From: Planctomycetota bacterium
Lineage (GTDB): Bacteria; Planctomycetota; Phycisphaerae; UBA1845; PWPN01
NCBI GenBank assembly: GCA_029550525.1
Contig: JAKPHF010000004.1
Coordinates: 1 to 64,000, forward strand
Length of the DNA: 64,000 nt
Direction of reading: 5' to 3'
The translations under genes and the position numbers were made by a program. The notes under the pieces were generated by a model. It ran no database searches and was not told the origin of the DNA. It was given only the letters and a program-made list of their open reading frames with translations. Of the stretch, positions 25,381 to 33,692 are shown piece after piece; within the stretch, counting starts at the first letter, position 1, and every line of letters begins with the position of its first letter.

Positions 25381-26676
25381 CTATCGCGGGCTCGCGGGGG
25401 GAGCGAGGGATCTGCCCAGCGCCTTTTCGACGACGCCGCGGTGGAGCATGAGGCAGAGCGTCTTCAGGCGAATATAGTCCTCGTGATAGAACATGTAGCC
25501 GCCGTGCCGGCCGTTACGGCAGTACGTGCCCGAGTCCTTGATCAGATACCAGCGTTCGAGCTCGTCGAAGTCGCGCCCGGAGCCCGCGCCATATCCCACC
25601 AGATGGACTACATGGTCGTCGGTCGTGCTTCCGTTGGTGAACCGCAGTTGGCGGGCGTCGTCGTCGATGGCCTCGGGCGGAATATCGAACGACGGAATGA
25701 AGGCCACGTCCTGGCTGGGCAGCCAGCCCGGCTCGCCATCGTCGATGTTAATGCAAACGGTGTGGCCGGCGGCCGTCGCCTCGCGGACCAGCCGGACGAA
25801 ATCTGTCAGCGGCACGTTGTAGTACTCGCGTGAATGCCACCAGTTGTCGGGCACGTCGAACTTGCACCAGCTGTACCAAGGATGCTGCATGAACGATTGA
25901 ACGCAGACGTAGTCGTCCAGGTTCAGGCGCACGACGCGGTCGAGGTACTCGCGCGGCGTCATGGATTCACCGTTCACCTTGATGCGCTCGGGTGGCCGCC
26001 CCATGTGTTTGTCGAGAATCGAGCGCACGGCAGCGATGATCTTCTCCTCGTTCCAGTCACCTCGGCCGGCCGCCGCGTTGAGACGCGCGACGATCGCATC
26101 GTACATCTTGCGGTCGGCGTGAAAGTCGCGACCCGCAGGCAAGCCGGTGTACGCATCCGCAGGCACGACGCCGTACTCCTTCCAAATCCGGAGCGTGGCG
26201 TTCGCCTCGGAGCCTCGCGGCACGGCGGATTTGCCTCGCTCGCGCACGAAGCGTCGGGCTTTCTCGACGTACTCCCAATACACCGTGTGCATTTCGGACA
26301 GCTTGATCTGATGACCGGACAGCCGATGGATTTCGGATTCGAGATACGAGGTGGAGCCGTAGGCCCAACAGTTGCCGGTCAAACCCTGCAGCACGGGCGG
26401 ATAATGCCAGGCCGTGCGAAACTCGCTCGGCGAAACGGGTACGTCCAGGCCGTCCAGCGTCGATTTCAGCTGGAGACGTGGAGGCGAAACCGCATCCGGA
26501 CCCGACAGCCGTATGGTCAATTCGCGAGCGGTTCGGTTAACGTCCTCGACGAACACCGGCGTACCGCGCCGGCGGCTCACAGCCTCGACCGGCTCAGCCG
26601 CGCGAGCCGTCCCCACCGCTGTCGTCGCCAACACCGCCGAGACCACCCAACGAGCAGACCAGCCGATCGATGGCAT
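25381..26676 (-). CDS. Exported papain-fold (C1, bleomycin-hydrolase-like) peptidase
   Basis: The 431 residues start with a signal peptide (MPSIGWSARWVVSAVLATTA). The nucleophile motif is GLTGNCWAYGSTSYLESE (cysteine about 103), the catalytic histidine is in DDHVVHLVGYGAGSG (about 358), and a WYLIKDSGTYCRNG strand (about 378) stands where papains have the N-S-W. The long insert between Cys and His, and the N-terminal Q-G-L-T-G context, fit the C1B/bleomycin hydrolase branch. The third catalytic residue seems to be aspartate rather than asparagine. Start at 26676 follows GGGGATGGGG. It may act on periplasmic peptides. Confidence 0.75.
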   Translation of the reverse strand: MPSIGWSARWVVSAVLATTAVGTARAAEPVEAVSRRRGTPVFVEDVNRTARELTIRLSGPDAVSPPRLQLKSTLDGLDVPVSPSEFRTAWHYPPVLQGLTGNCWAYGSTSYLESEIHRLSGHQIKLSEMHTVYWEYVEKARRFVRERGKSAVPRGSEANATLRIWKEYGVVPADAYTGLPAGRDFHADRKMYDAIVARLNAAAGRGDWNEEKIIAAVRSILDKHMGRPPERIKVNGESMTPREYLDRVVRLNLDDYVCVQSFMQHPWYSWCKFDVPDNWWHSREYYNVPLTDFVRLVREATAAGHTVCINIDDGEPGWLPSQDVAFIPSFDIPPEAIDDDARQLRFTNGSTTDDHVVHLVGYGAGSGRDFDELERWYLIKDSGTYCRNGRHGGYMFYHEDYIRLKTLCLMLHRGVVEKALGRSLAPPASPR

Positions 26677-26708
26677 GTCCCCATCCCCTTTCGCGAATGC
26701 GCCACTCC

Positions 26709-26847
26709 AGGGGGGCGGGCGTCTCGCCCACCTCCATTTCGTCAAGCCTGAGGCAACGCACGTGCAGACTGATCTTTCGCCTGGCGGCGGTTTCGGGGGA
26801 ACGAACATCATGACCGCCTCCGAGGCGGGCGAGACTCCCGCCCCCCG
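26709..26847. repeat. Family B hairpins and left copy of a duplicated block
   Basis: Two B hairpins (26709-26735 and 26821-26847) flank the sequence TCGTCAAGCCTGAGGCAACG followed by CACGTGCAGACTGATC (26738-26773). Nearly the same block recurs at 27154-27220. Both blocks go on to CCCTCAAGCCTC-type strings. The DUF1992 gene lies between the two blocks. Confidence 0.7.
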
Positions 26848-26873
26848 TGCCCTCAAGCCTCCGATCTCAAGCC

Positions 26874-27140
26874 TCAGGCCTTTCTCTCCGTCATTCGAAC
26901 CGTCTCGACCGCCGCAATACGATGATAACGTTTGTCGCCCGGTTGCCGCTCGAAATCGCCGTTCCGTTCGCGGCTCAGCCACTTTCGAACCCACCACATC
27001 TCGTCGTACGGCTCGTCCAGGTCAGCCAGCGGCCGACCCATCCCGGCGAGGTTGTCGAACGCCCCCGCCTCCATGGCCTCGCTGATCCGCTGCTCGGCTA
27101 AACGCTGCAACACCCGCGCAATTTGATCCGGATCGGTCAT
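26874..27140 (-). CDS. DUF1992 (DnaJ-homologue-C28-like) domain protein
   Basis: The 88-residue protein matches DUF1992: ARVLQRLAEQRISEAMEAGA, FDNLAGMGRPLADLDEPYDE and WWVRKWLSRERN. This small helical domain, of unknown biochemical role, is found alone in bacteria and after DnaJ-like parts in eukaryotes. The start MTDPDQIARV at 27140 is set by homology. Upstream, at 27231, a second ATG followed by the codons T-D-S-D-Q is a decayed duplicate of this start. It is probably cytoplasmic. Confidence 0.8.
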   Translation of the reverse strand: MTDPDQIARVLQRLAEQRISEAMEAGAFDNLAGMGRPLADLDEPYDEMWWVRKWLSRERNGDFERQPGDKRYHRIAAVETVRMTERKA

Positions 27141-27153
27141 GGTACTCGTTTTC

Positions 27154-27330
27154 GGGGGGCGGGCGTCTCGCCCGCCTCTCATCTCGTCAAGCCTCAGGCA
27201 ATGCACGTGCAGACTGATCCGAATCAGTCATAGCACTCATCCTGGAGCATCCAAAGGCCGTTTGCCCACCTGTGGTCTCGGGGGGACAGGCATCTTGGCC
27301 GCCTCCGAGGGGGCGAGACGCCCGCCCCCG
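27154..27330. repeat. Right copy of the duplicated block with three B hairpins
   Basis: It contains a B hairpin (27154-27179), then TCGTCAAGCCTCAGGCAATG / CACGTGCAGACTGATC, matching the left block with only a few differences. A vestigial DUF1992 start (27229-27231) and two more B hairpins (27279-27310 and 27306-27330) follow. It seems to derive from a direct duplication spanning the DUF1992 5' end. Confidence 0.7.
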
Positions 27331-27383
27331 TGCCCTCAAGCCTCAGGTCGCAGGACTCAAGCCTGGGCCTCAGGCCTGCGGTT

Positions 27384-28823
27384 TCACAACAACGGCGAAA
27401 TCAACCGGGCCAGGCCCAGCTTGATGTTCTCGATAGGCCCATCGTGATGCCGTACGCTGATGCGTTTGGCTTCCTGCAGGAGCGTCTCGAAATCCTGGTA
27501 TAGCGAGCCGGCCAACTCCGGTCCATAGAGCACCATAGACACCTCGAAATTCAGCCGCAGGCTGCGCTCGTCGAAGTTGGCCGAGCCCACGAGGGCGAGC
27601 ACGTCATCCACCACGATCACTTTCGAGTGCAGCATCGCTTGGCTGTACTCGTAGACCTCGATGCCCGACTGGATAATTTCGTTGTAGTAGGTGCGTCCCG
27701 CCCACAGCACGATCTTGTGGTCGTTCTGCGAGGGAATGAGCAACCGCACGCGAACGCCGCGATACGCGGCCGACTGCAGGCTCATGATCATCGCCTGATC
27801 GGGGACGAAGTACGGCGTGGCGATGGACAGACTCTCGCGAGCGGCGCCGATCGCGCCCAGCAGGAGCAGGTGCAACACGTTGGATTCGCGGTCCGGTCCC
27901 GACGGCACGACCTGGACGAGTTGGCCACCCTCGGCCGAAGGCAGCGGAAAATAAGCACTCAGATCCTGGTCGATCTGTCGGCGACTGGCGAAATACCAGT
28001 CCTCGATGAAGATCTCCTGCAGGTGGTGGACGGCGGGACCAGTCACGCGCACGTGCGTATCGCGCCATTCCACGTGGTGCCGGCCGGCGTACTCGTCGCC
28101 GATGTTCTGGCTGCCGGTGAAACCGATCTTGCCGTCGATGACCACAATCTTGCGATGGTTGCGGAAATTCACCCGCCAGCGTCCGCGCCAGGGCAGCACG
28201 GGCATGAAGAAGACCACTTCGACGCCTGCTTCGCGCAGCGGCCGCAGAAATCGCGGGAACAGCTTCCAGGAGCCCACGAAATCCAGCAGAAGTCGGCACT
28301 TGACCCCTTCGCGAGCCTTGGCCACGAGCAGATCGCGGATGGCCCGGCCGGTCTCGTCGGGCTGGTAGATGTAGTACTCCATGTGCACGTGCGACCGGGC
28401 CGACTGAATCGCCAGGCTCAGCTCGAGAAACATCTTTTCCGAGTCGTGGTGCACGACCACGTCATTGCCCGCGGTCGGCGGCAACCCGCCGATGCGGCCG
28501 ACCAATTTCATGAACGAGTCGATGGCGCGGTTTTCGCTGTGCGAGGCCCGGCCCGATCGGCCGGCCCGGAGTTCGGCCTGGCGGCGCATGGTTTGGATGA
28601 ACCGGATGCGACGCCGCCGGCGACGACGGCGCGTGCGATGCAAGCGAGGCTCGCCGATCAGCACATAGAGCACCAGGCCCAGCACGGGCAGGAAGATCAG
28701 GGCGAGAATCCAGGCTAGCATGGCCCGCGGCTCGCGAGGACGCCGCAGGACGGTGTAAACCGCGTACATCACGAGCAACTCGTGAATCGGCGTCAAGATG
28801 GTCCAGATCAACGCGGTGGACAT
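27384..28823 (-). CDS. cls: Cardiolipin synthase (phospholipase D superfamily)
   Basis: At 479 residues this is the usual bacterial Cls architecture. Two N-terminal membrane helices (ALIWTILTPIHELLVMYAVY and MLAWILALIFLPVLGLVLYV) come first, then an arginine-rich loop, then two HKD motifs: NHRKIVVIDGKIGFTGSQNI (about 218-238) and LHSKVIVVDDVLALVGSANF (about 396-415). It condenses two phosphatidylglycerols, or PG with another phospholipid, into cardiolipin at the inner membrane. It is followed by B hairpins and then phosphofructokinase on the same strand. Confidence 0.9.
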   Translation of the reverse strand: MSTALIWTILTPIHELLVMYAVYTVLRRPREPRAMLAWILALIFLPVLGLVLYVLIGEPRLHRTRRRRRRRRIRFIQTMRRQAELRAGRSGRASHSENRAIDSFMKLVGRIGGLPPTAGNDVVVHHDSEKMFLELSLAIQSARSHVHMEYYIYQPDETGRAIRDLLVAKAREGVKCRLLLDFVGSWKLFPRFLRPLREAGVEVVFFMPVLPWRGRWRVNFRNHRKIVVIDGKIGFTGSQNIGDEYAGRHHVEWRDTHVRVTGPAVHHLQEIFIEDWYFASRRQIDQDLSAYFPLPSAEGGQLVQVVPSGPDRESNVLHLLLLGAIGAARESLSIATPYFVPDQAMIMSLQSAAYRGVRVRLLIPSQNDHKIVLWAGRTYYNEIIQSGIEVYEYSQAMLHSKVIVVDDVLALVGSANFDERSLRLNFEVSMVLYGPELAGSLYQDFETLLQEAKRISVRHHDGPIENIKLGLARLISPLL

Positions 28824-28863
28824 GACAGGACTCGTGCTGACGTGCGGAAGTGAGCGCGGTCAC

Positions 28864-28913
28864 AGGGCGAGCATCTCGGCCGTCTCTGACGGCGGACAAG
28901 ATGCCCGCCCCCC
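28864..28913. repeat. Family B hairpin pair between pfk and cls
   Basis: GGGCGAGCATCTCGGCCGTC and GGCGGACAAGATGCCCGCCC (28891-28913) face each other as inverted copies with almost no spacer, so the pair can also fold as one longer stem. It ends in a C-run followed by AAAAAA. Confidence 0.55.
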
Positions 28914-28937
28914 AAAAAACGCCCCCACGCTCTGCGC

Positions 28938-30038
28938 TCACTTCTCGCCGAAACTGGTGCCGACCGCTCGGGCGGCCGCAATCAGCGGATGGTCAGCGGG
29001 CACGAGCCGCTGCTTGCCGGCGACGCTCTCGATCGGCACGCTGGTGAGCTGGGAGTTCTGCATGACGACCAGCTCATTGAACCGTCCGGCCGCCAGCAGT
29101 TCCATGGCGTGGAAACCGAAGCGAGTGGCCAGGACGCGATCGCAGGCGACCGGCGTGCCGCCCCGCTGGACGTGCCCGAGGACGGTGGCTCGGACCTCCA
29201 GGCCCGTGCGCTGGGCGATCTGATCGACCAGCACGTGAGCGATCCCGCCCAGGCGGACGGGGTCGGGGCTGTCCGGCACGATCCGCTGGATCACCTGCCC
29301 GCCGCCCCGGGCCCGGGCCCCTTCCGAGACGGCCACGATGGTGAACTTCTTGCCGTGTCGGCTGCGCCGCAGGCAGGCCTCGCAGACGGCGTCGAGTTCG
29401 TACGGGATTTCGGGGATGAGGATGATGTCCGCCCCGCTGGCGATGCCGCTTTCGAGCGTCAGCCATCCGGCATTGCGGCCCATGATCTCCACGAGCATCA
29501 CGCGATGATGACTCGAGGCGGTGGTGTGGATCTTGTCCAGCGCATCGGTCGCCGTGGCCACCGCGGTCTGGAACCCGAAGGTAATCTCGGTGTGCATCAG
29601 GTCGTTGTCGATGGTCTTGGGCACGCCGACGATCCGCACGCCGTGCCGGCAGAGGTTGGCCGCGCCGGTCATGGTGCCGTCACCGCCGATGCAGACGATG
29701 GCGTCGAGCTTGTGGGCCTCGACGTTGGCCAGGACCTTGGGCGTCATGTCCTCGAAGACCGGCTTGCCATCCGCGCCGACGCGCACGGCGAACCGGGCCG
29801 GGTCGGCCTTGTTGCTCGTGCCGAGAATGGTTCCGCCCCGCGTCAGGATATTGGAGACGTCGTCGTACGTGAGCGGATGAATCCGATTCTCGATCAGACC
29901 CAGAAATCCGTCCTCGATGCCGTAGGCCTCCACGCCGTACATGCTCATGGCCGTCTTGGCCACGGCTCGAATGACCGCGTTGAGCCCCGGGCAATCGCCG
30001 CCGCCTGTCATGATCCCGATTCTTCGAATGTCCTTCAT
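28938..30038 (-). CDS. pfkA: 6-phosphofructokinase, mixed-substrate (group III-like)
   Basis: The 366 residues start with RIGIMTGGGDCPGLNAVIRA. The phosphoryl-donor site reads CIGGDGTMTGAANL (about 115-128) and the sugar site VGVPKTIDNDL (about 140-150), then MGRNAGWL and TVLGHVQRGG. The combination GGDG with PKTIDND (glycine as in ATP enzymes, lysine as in PPi enzymes) is known from ATP-using group III enzymes of actinobacteria and similar lineages; donor preference needs assay. It catalyses the committed step of glycolysis in the cytoplasm. Confidence 0.88.
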   Translation of the reverse strand: MKDIRRIGIMTGGGDCPGLNAVIRAVAKTAMSMYGVEAYGIEDGFLGLIENRIHPLTYDDVSNILTRGGTILGTSNKADPARFAVRVGADGKPVFEDMTPKVLANVEAHKLDAIVCIGGDGTMTGAANLCRHGVRIVGVPKTIDNDLMHTEITFGFQTAVATATDALDKIHTTASSHHRVMLVEIMGRNAGWLTLESGIASGADIILIPEIPYELDAVCEACLRRSRHGKKFTIVAVSEGARARGGGQVIQRIVPDSPDPVRLGGIAHVLVDQIAQRTGLEVRATVLGHVQRGGTPVACDRVLATRFGFHAMELLAAGRFNELVVMQNSQLTSVPIESVAGKQRLVPADHPLIAAARAVGTSFGEK

Positions 30039-30116
30039 GCCGGGGAGTGTACTAGGAACGGGAACGGAGGGGCAACTACTCCGCGTTCACCGGCTTGTCA
30101 TCGTTGACACGAGCGG

Positions 30117-30575
30117 TCAGGCTTCCTGTTCGCTGACGGTTTGCTCGAAGATGACGAGGTTGGCGGCCTCGTCGGTGTCGTAGCGGACACCGACGATGTC
30201 GAAGTTCTGCGAGGCAGCGATCTTGAGCATGGGCCGGGCCCGGTTGTAGCACTCGAACCGCAGCACGTGGTAGCCGTTCTCGCGGGTCCAGGCCGTCATG
30301 GCTTCCATGAGCTGAGAGGCGATGCCGGCCTTGCGGTAGGCGGGAAGCACGCCGATCAGCCAAGCGTAAAACGTGCTTTGCTTGATCTCGTAACCCAGCG
30401 CGAACCCGGCAGGCCGCTTCTCGACCTGGGCCAGCAGAATGAGCGGGTTGGCGCGTCCCTTGAGCCGCCGCTCGAAATAGGAGATGTCGCGTCCGGGGCG
30501 GAAGACGGCGTTGAACATCTCCGTGATGAGGGGCAACTCGCCGGGTCCCAACAGCACGATATCAGCGTTCGCCAT
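30117..30575 (-). CDS. GNAT-family N-acetyltransferase
   Basis: The 152-residue protein has the acetyl-CoA loop in LIGVLPAYRKAGIASQLMEA (R-x-x-G-x-A), preceded by an antiparallel beta sheet (GFALGYEIKQSTFYAWLIGV) and followed by GYHVLRFECYNRARPMLKIA, where the N/Y before a helix is typical for the fold. The acceptor substrate is unknown. The start at 30575 (MANADIVLLGPGEL) is chosen over an upstream GC-rich extension. It lies between pfk and ftsH on the same strand. Confidence 0.8.
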   Translation of the reverse strand: MANADIVLLGPGELPLITEMFNAVFRPGRDISYFERRLKGRANPLILLAQVEKRPAGFALGYEIKQSTFYAWLIGVLPAYRKAGIASQLMEAMTAWTRENGYHVLRFECYNRARPMLKIAASQNFDIVGVRYDTDEAANLVIFEQTVSEQEA

Positions 30576-30692
30576 GGCTCGACCCTGCCAATCTGCAGAC
30601 AAACCGACTTCGGAGCGGTTGGGGGTCGGTCCTCCGGGCCCGCCTCCGGCGAGCGAAGCCCCGCCCCCCACGACGGCCTTGTGACCAGCCGA

Positions 30693-32720
30693 TCAACTGG
30701 GCGCGGGAAGCGGCCCAGGCCCCAACTCCGGTTCCGGCGGGGCCGGACGAGGCTTCGGCGCCGGCGTGCCCTTGCCCGGCATTTCCGCGTCGAGCAGGTC
30801 GTCCAACGTCGGACGGTCCAGCCGTTCGCCGCGAATGAGTCGCAGAACTTCCGAAGCGTCCAGCGTCTCGTACTTCAACAGGGCCTGGGCAATCGCTTCG
30901 AGCTTGTCACGGTTGGCTTCGAGCGTTCGGCGCGTGTCGTTGTACGCATCGTCGAGCAACTGCCGCACTTCCTGGTCGATCACTTCGGCGGTCTGCGCGG
31001 AGTAGTCGTGCCCGCCGGGCAGTTCGATGCCCATGGCACCGCGGCGATCGTCGTCGCCGTAGTAGACGAAGCCGACCCGCTTGCTCATGCCCCACTCGGT
31101 GACCATCTTGCGAGCCAGCTCGGTCGCCTGCCGGATGTCGGCTGAGGCGCCGGTGTTCACGTCGCCCAGAACCAGCTCTTCGGCAATCCGCCCGGCACAC
31201 AAGACCCGGACCGTGGACAAGAGCCACTTTTGACTGTAGTTGGTCCGATCCTTCTCGGGTAGCGTGAACGACGCCCCGCCATACGGGCCGCGCGGAATGA
31301 TACTGACCTTGTGCAACGGGTCAGTGTCCGGCAGCGTGCACTGCATGAAAGCGTGTCCGGCCTCGTGGTAGGCCGTGGCGATTCGCTCTTTCTCGTCGAT
31401 GACCCGGCTCTTCTTGGCTCGGCCCCAGCGAACCTTGTCGCGAGCCTCTTCCAGGTCTTCCATCTCGACGTAATCCTTGTTGGCCAGCGTGGCCAGCAAG
31501 GCGGCCTCGTTGATGATGGCGGCCAGATCGGCACCGCTGAACATGGGCGTGCCGCGGGCCAGCCGCTGCAAGTCCACATCGGGCCCCAGCTTGATCTTCT
31601 TGGCGTGCACCCGCAGGATCTCGAGCCGCCCCTTCACGTCGGGCAACGGGACGTAGACCTGGCGGTCGAAACGGCCCGGCCGGATGAGCGCGGGGTCCAG
31701 CACGTCGGCGCGGTTGGTGGCCGCGATGACGATCACCTGGTCGGACGAGTCGAAACCGTCCATCTCAACGAGAATGGCATTAAGCGTTTGCTCGCGCTCG
31801 TCGTGCCCGCCGCTGCTGAAGCCGGCTCCACGGCGGCGGCCCACGGCGTCGATCTCATCCAGGAACACGATGCAAGGAGAATTGTCCTTGGCCTGTTTGA
31901 AGAGGTCGCGGACGCGCGAGGCACCCACGCCCACGAACATCTCGACGAAGTCGCTGCCCGAGATGCTGAAGAAGGGCACGTCGGCCTCACCCGCGATGGC
32001 TTTGGCCAAGAGCGTCTTGCCGCAGCCCGGGTCGCCGACGAGCAGCACGCCGCGAGGAATGCGTCCGCCCAGGCGCTGGAATCGCTTGGGATTCTTGAGA
32101 AACTCGATAATTTCGGTGCACTCGTCCTTGGCCTCGTCCACGCCCGCCACGTCGTTGAACGTAACGTTCGTGTGCTCCTTGGTGCTCACTCGGTGACGGG
32201 AGCGACCGAAGTTGCCGAGCATCCCGCCCGCTCCGCCGCCGAAGCCGCGCAGCTGTCGGAACACGAAGAACCAGATGAACGCGAACACGAGAATCCACGG
32301 CACGATGTTGATGAGCAGGTTCAACAACAGGCCGCTGTTGTTGTCACTGCGGACCTCGGTGCCGTGCTGGCGGGCGAGATCGAGGATGTCCTTCACGAAT
32401 TTCGAGTCGATGGCGTGGGCCTGCCACTCCACCTCGAACTTGGCCGGCTCGCCCGGCTTGGCCGGAGCCTCCCGCTCTCCCGTGATCCGGTCGGCCTGGA
32501 TGACCATCTTGGCGATGTTGCCGTTTTCCAGCTCGGTCATGAACTCGTCCATGGACAACTTGACCCGGTCGTCCATTTGGCCCATGGCCATCATGACCAG
32601 CATCAACGAAAAGACGATGAAGATGACCCAGCCCACCACGCCTCGGGACATGCGCATGGGAGAGCCAGGAGGGCGGTCGCCCCCTTGTCGGTCGTCGCGA
32701 TCGGGTTTCAGATCAGACAT
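30693..32720 (-). CDS. ftsH: ATP-dependent zinc metalloprotease FtsH
   Basis: The 675 residues show the canonical order: helix 1 at about 28-48 ([20 protein letters not shown]), a periplasmic FtsH-ext segment, helix 2 at about 130-155, and the AAA domain with Walker [16 protein letters not shown] and the [23 protein letters not shown]. The zinc site is [12 protein letters not shown] (about 450-461), followed by a helical C-domain and a proline-rich tail. It degrades damaged membrane proteins. Walker A reads GDPGCGKT instead of the usual GPPGTGKT. A weak promoter (TGGAAA-17-TATCAT) may lie around 32830-32865. Confidence 0.93.
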   Translation of the reverse strand: MSDLKPDRDDRQGGDRPPGSPMRMSRGVVGWVIFIVFSLMLVMMAMGQMDDRVKLSMDEFMTELENGNIAKMVIQADRITGEREAPAKPGEPAKFEVEWQAHAIDSKFVKDILDLARQHGTEVRSDNNSGLLLNLLINIVPWILVFAFIWFFVFRQLRGFGGGAGGMLGNFGRSRHRVSTKEHTNVTFNDVAGVDEAKDECTEIIEFLKNPKRFQRLGGRIPRGVLLVGDPGCGKTLLAKAIAGEADVPFFSISGSDFVEMFVGVGASRVRDLFKQAKDNSPCIVFLDEIDAVGRRRGAGFSSGGHDEREQTLNAILVEMDGFDSSDQVIVIAATNRADVLDPALIRPGRFDRQVYVPLPDVKGRLEILRVHAKKIKLGPDVDLQRLARGTPMFSGADLAAIINEAALLATLANKDYVEMEDLEEARDKVRWGRAKKSRVIDEKERIATAYHEAGHAFMQCTLPDTDPLHKVSIIPRGPYGGASFTLPEKDRTNYSQKWLLSTVRVLCAGRIAEELVLGDVNTGASADIRQATELARKMVTEWGMSKRVGFVYYGDDDRRGAMGIELPGGHDYSAQTAEVIDQEVRQLLDDAYNDTRRTLEANRDKLEAIAQALLKYETLDASEVLRLIRGERLDRPTLDDLLDAEMPGKGTPAPKPRPAPPEPELGPGPLPAPS

Positions 32721-32833
32721 TCGTTCCTTTCTGGCCGGCTCCTTGCATGCTGGACCCCGACCAACGACTCAGCGGGGCAAATCAGACCGGGAATCTGCTC
32801 GTCCGCACCTTCGCACGTTGGATGATAGCCCGA

Positions 32834-33463
32834 TTACCAGGGGGTTTCCATTGACTCTACGATCTGCCGGGCCATCTGATCGACGGCCAGTTGATAACCG
32901 TCGAAGTCCTGCTCCCCCAGGGGTCGTACGTACTGTACGGTGGTGATGGCGGTGGGTCGGTCCACCAGCAGCTTGCCGGTCCTCAGATCCTGCCAGCGAT
33001 ACCGGACCAAGAGCGTGCCGGCGATCTCGCGCGCCCGGTTGGTCACGAAGCTCTTGCCGATGGCCGCCTCATCCCAGTCGAGGATTTCGCCTTCGAGAAT
33101 GGTGTCGGCCTTGCCGCGTTCTGCATTCTTATAGGGCGTGGACTGCGCGATTTCTTTCCGGATGGCCTCGGTCAATTGAAATTCGATGCCGCGCCGGAAC
33201 GATCGGGACTGGAACATATCCACGTAGACGGTCCGAACGGAATCGCGATGCAGCGACTCGTTCGAGTATCCACAACCGACCAGACCGGTGGCCATCACCG
33301 CCAGGGCCAGCCGCGCTGCAGTCACCCACCGGGACCGGCCGGCCGCCCTGCCGGCGACTGCCGGCTCGACCGAATCCTGCCGCGATGTGGTGCACGCATC
33401 CAGCGTGCATGTGCGGGCAAGGATGCCTGCACCACCACGCCATCGTCGCGTCTCGATTGCCAT
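32834..33463 (-). CDS. lptE: LptE-like lipopolysaccharide-assembly lipoprotein
   Basis: The core reads ALAVMATGLVGCGYSNE (lipobox LVGC), then TVYVDMFQSRSFRRGIEFQL and TEAIRKEIAQSTPYKN, and ends VDQMARQIVESMETPW, as in LptE, which plugs the LptD barrel in the outer membrane. Two starts are possible. ATG 33463 has GAGGCGG 6 bases upstream but puts about 46 residues, including a translated family A repeat (GGAGILARTCTLDACTTSRQ), before the signal helix. GTG 33325 (VTAARLALAV) gives a normal lipoprotein leader but no good ribosome site. I list the longer one. LptD and other Lpt genes are not in the window. Confidence 0.75.
   Translation of the reverse strand: MAIETRRWRGGAGILARTCTLDACTTSRQDSVEPAVAGRAAGRSRWVTAARLALAVMATGLVGCGYSNESLHRDSVRTVYVDMFQSRSFRRGIEFQLTEAIRKEIAQSTPYKNAERGKADTILEGEILDWDEAAIGKSFVTNRAREIAGTLLVRYRWQDLRTGKLLVDRPTAITTVQYVRPLGEQDFDGYQLAVDQMARQIVESMETPW
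33387..33435 (-). repeat. Family A 49-bp palindromic element, copy A4
   Basis: The ends are GTGGTGCA and TGCACCAC, with internal CACGCATCCAGCGTG and a diverged second stem GCGGGCAAGGATGCCTGC; orientation is as A2. It lies between the lptE promoter and the lptE core, open in the lptE frame. Confidence 0.78.
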
Positions 33464-33547
33464 CCACCGCCTCATTCCGACCCAGGCCGCCCGCCGGCCC
33501 AGCCCGCGGCGCCTGCGTCTAACATAAAATCCCACTTGACGGCCGCG

Positions 33548-33575
33548 ATTATAGCCGCTCGCCACACCTCCGCAA
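33548..33575 (-). promoter_or_regulatory. Probable lptE promoter (TTGCGG-16-TATAAT)
   Basis: On the minus strand TTGCGG (33575-33570) and a perfect TATAAT (33553-33548) have 16 bases between them, about 85 bases before ATG 33463. The same two hexamers at the same spacing precede the BamD-like gene at 34841. Confidence 0.55.
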
Positions 33576-33692
33576 TAATCGGTGCACCCTACCTGGTTCC
33601 AATAGAGATCTTCGAGGATCTGTACGTTGCCGATCGGCAAATGATCGGCGACGGCCCGGACCGCCGGTACGACGCCGGAGAGTGGAACGGCC

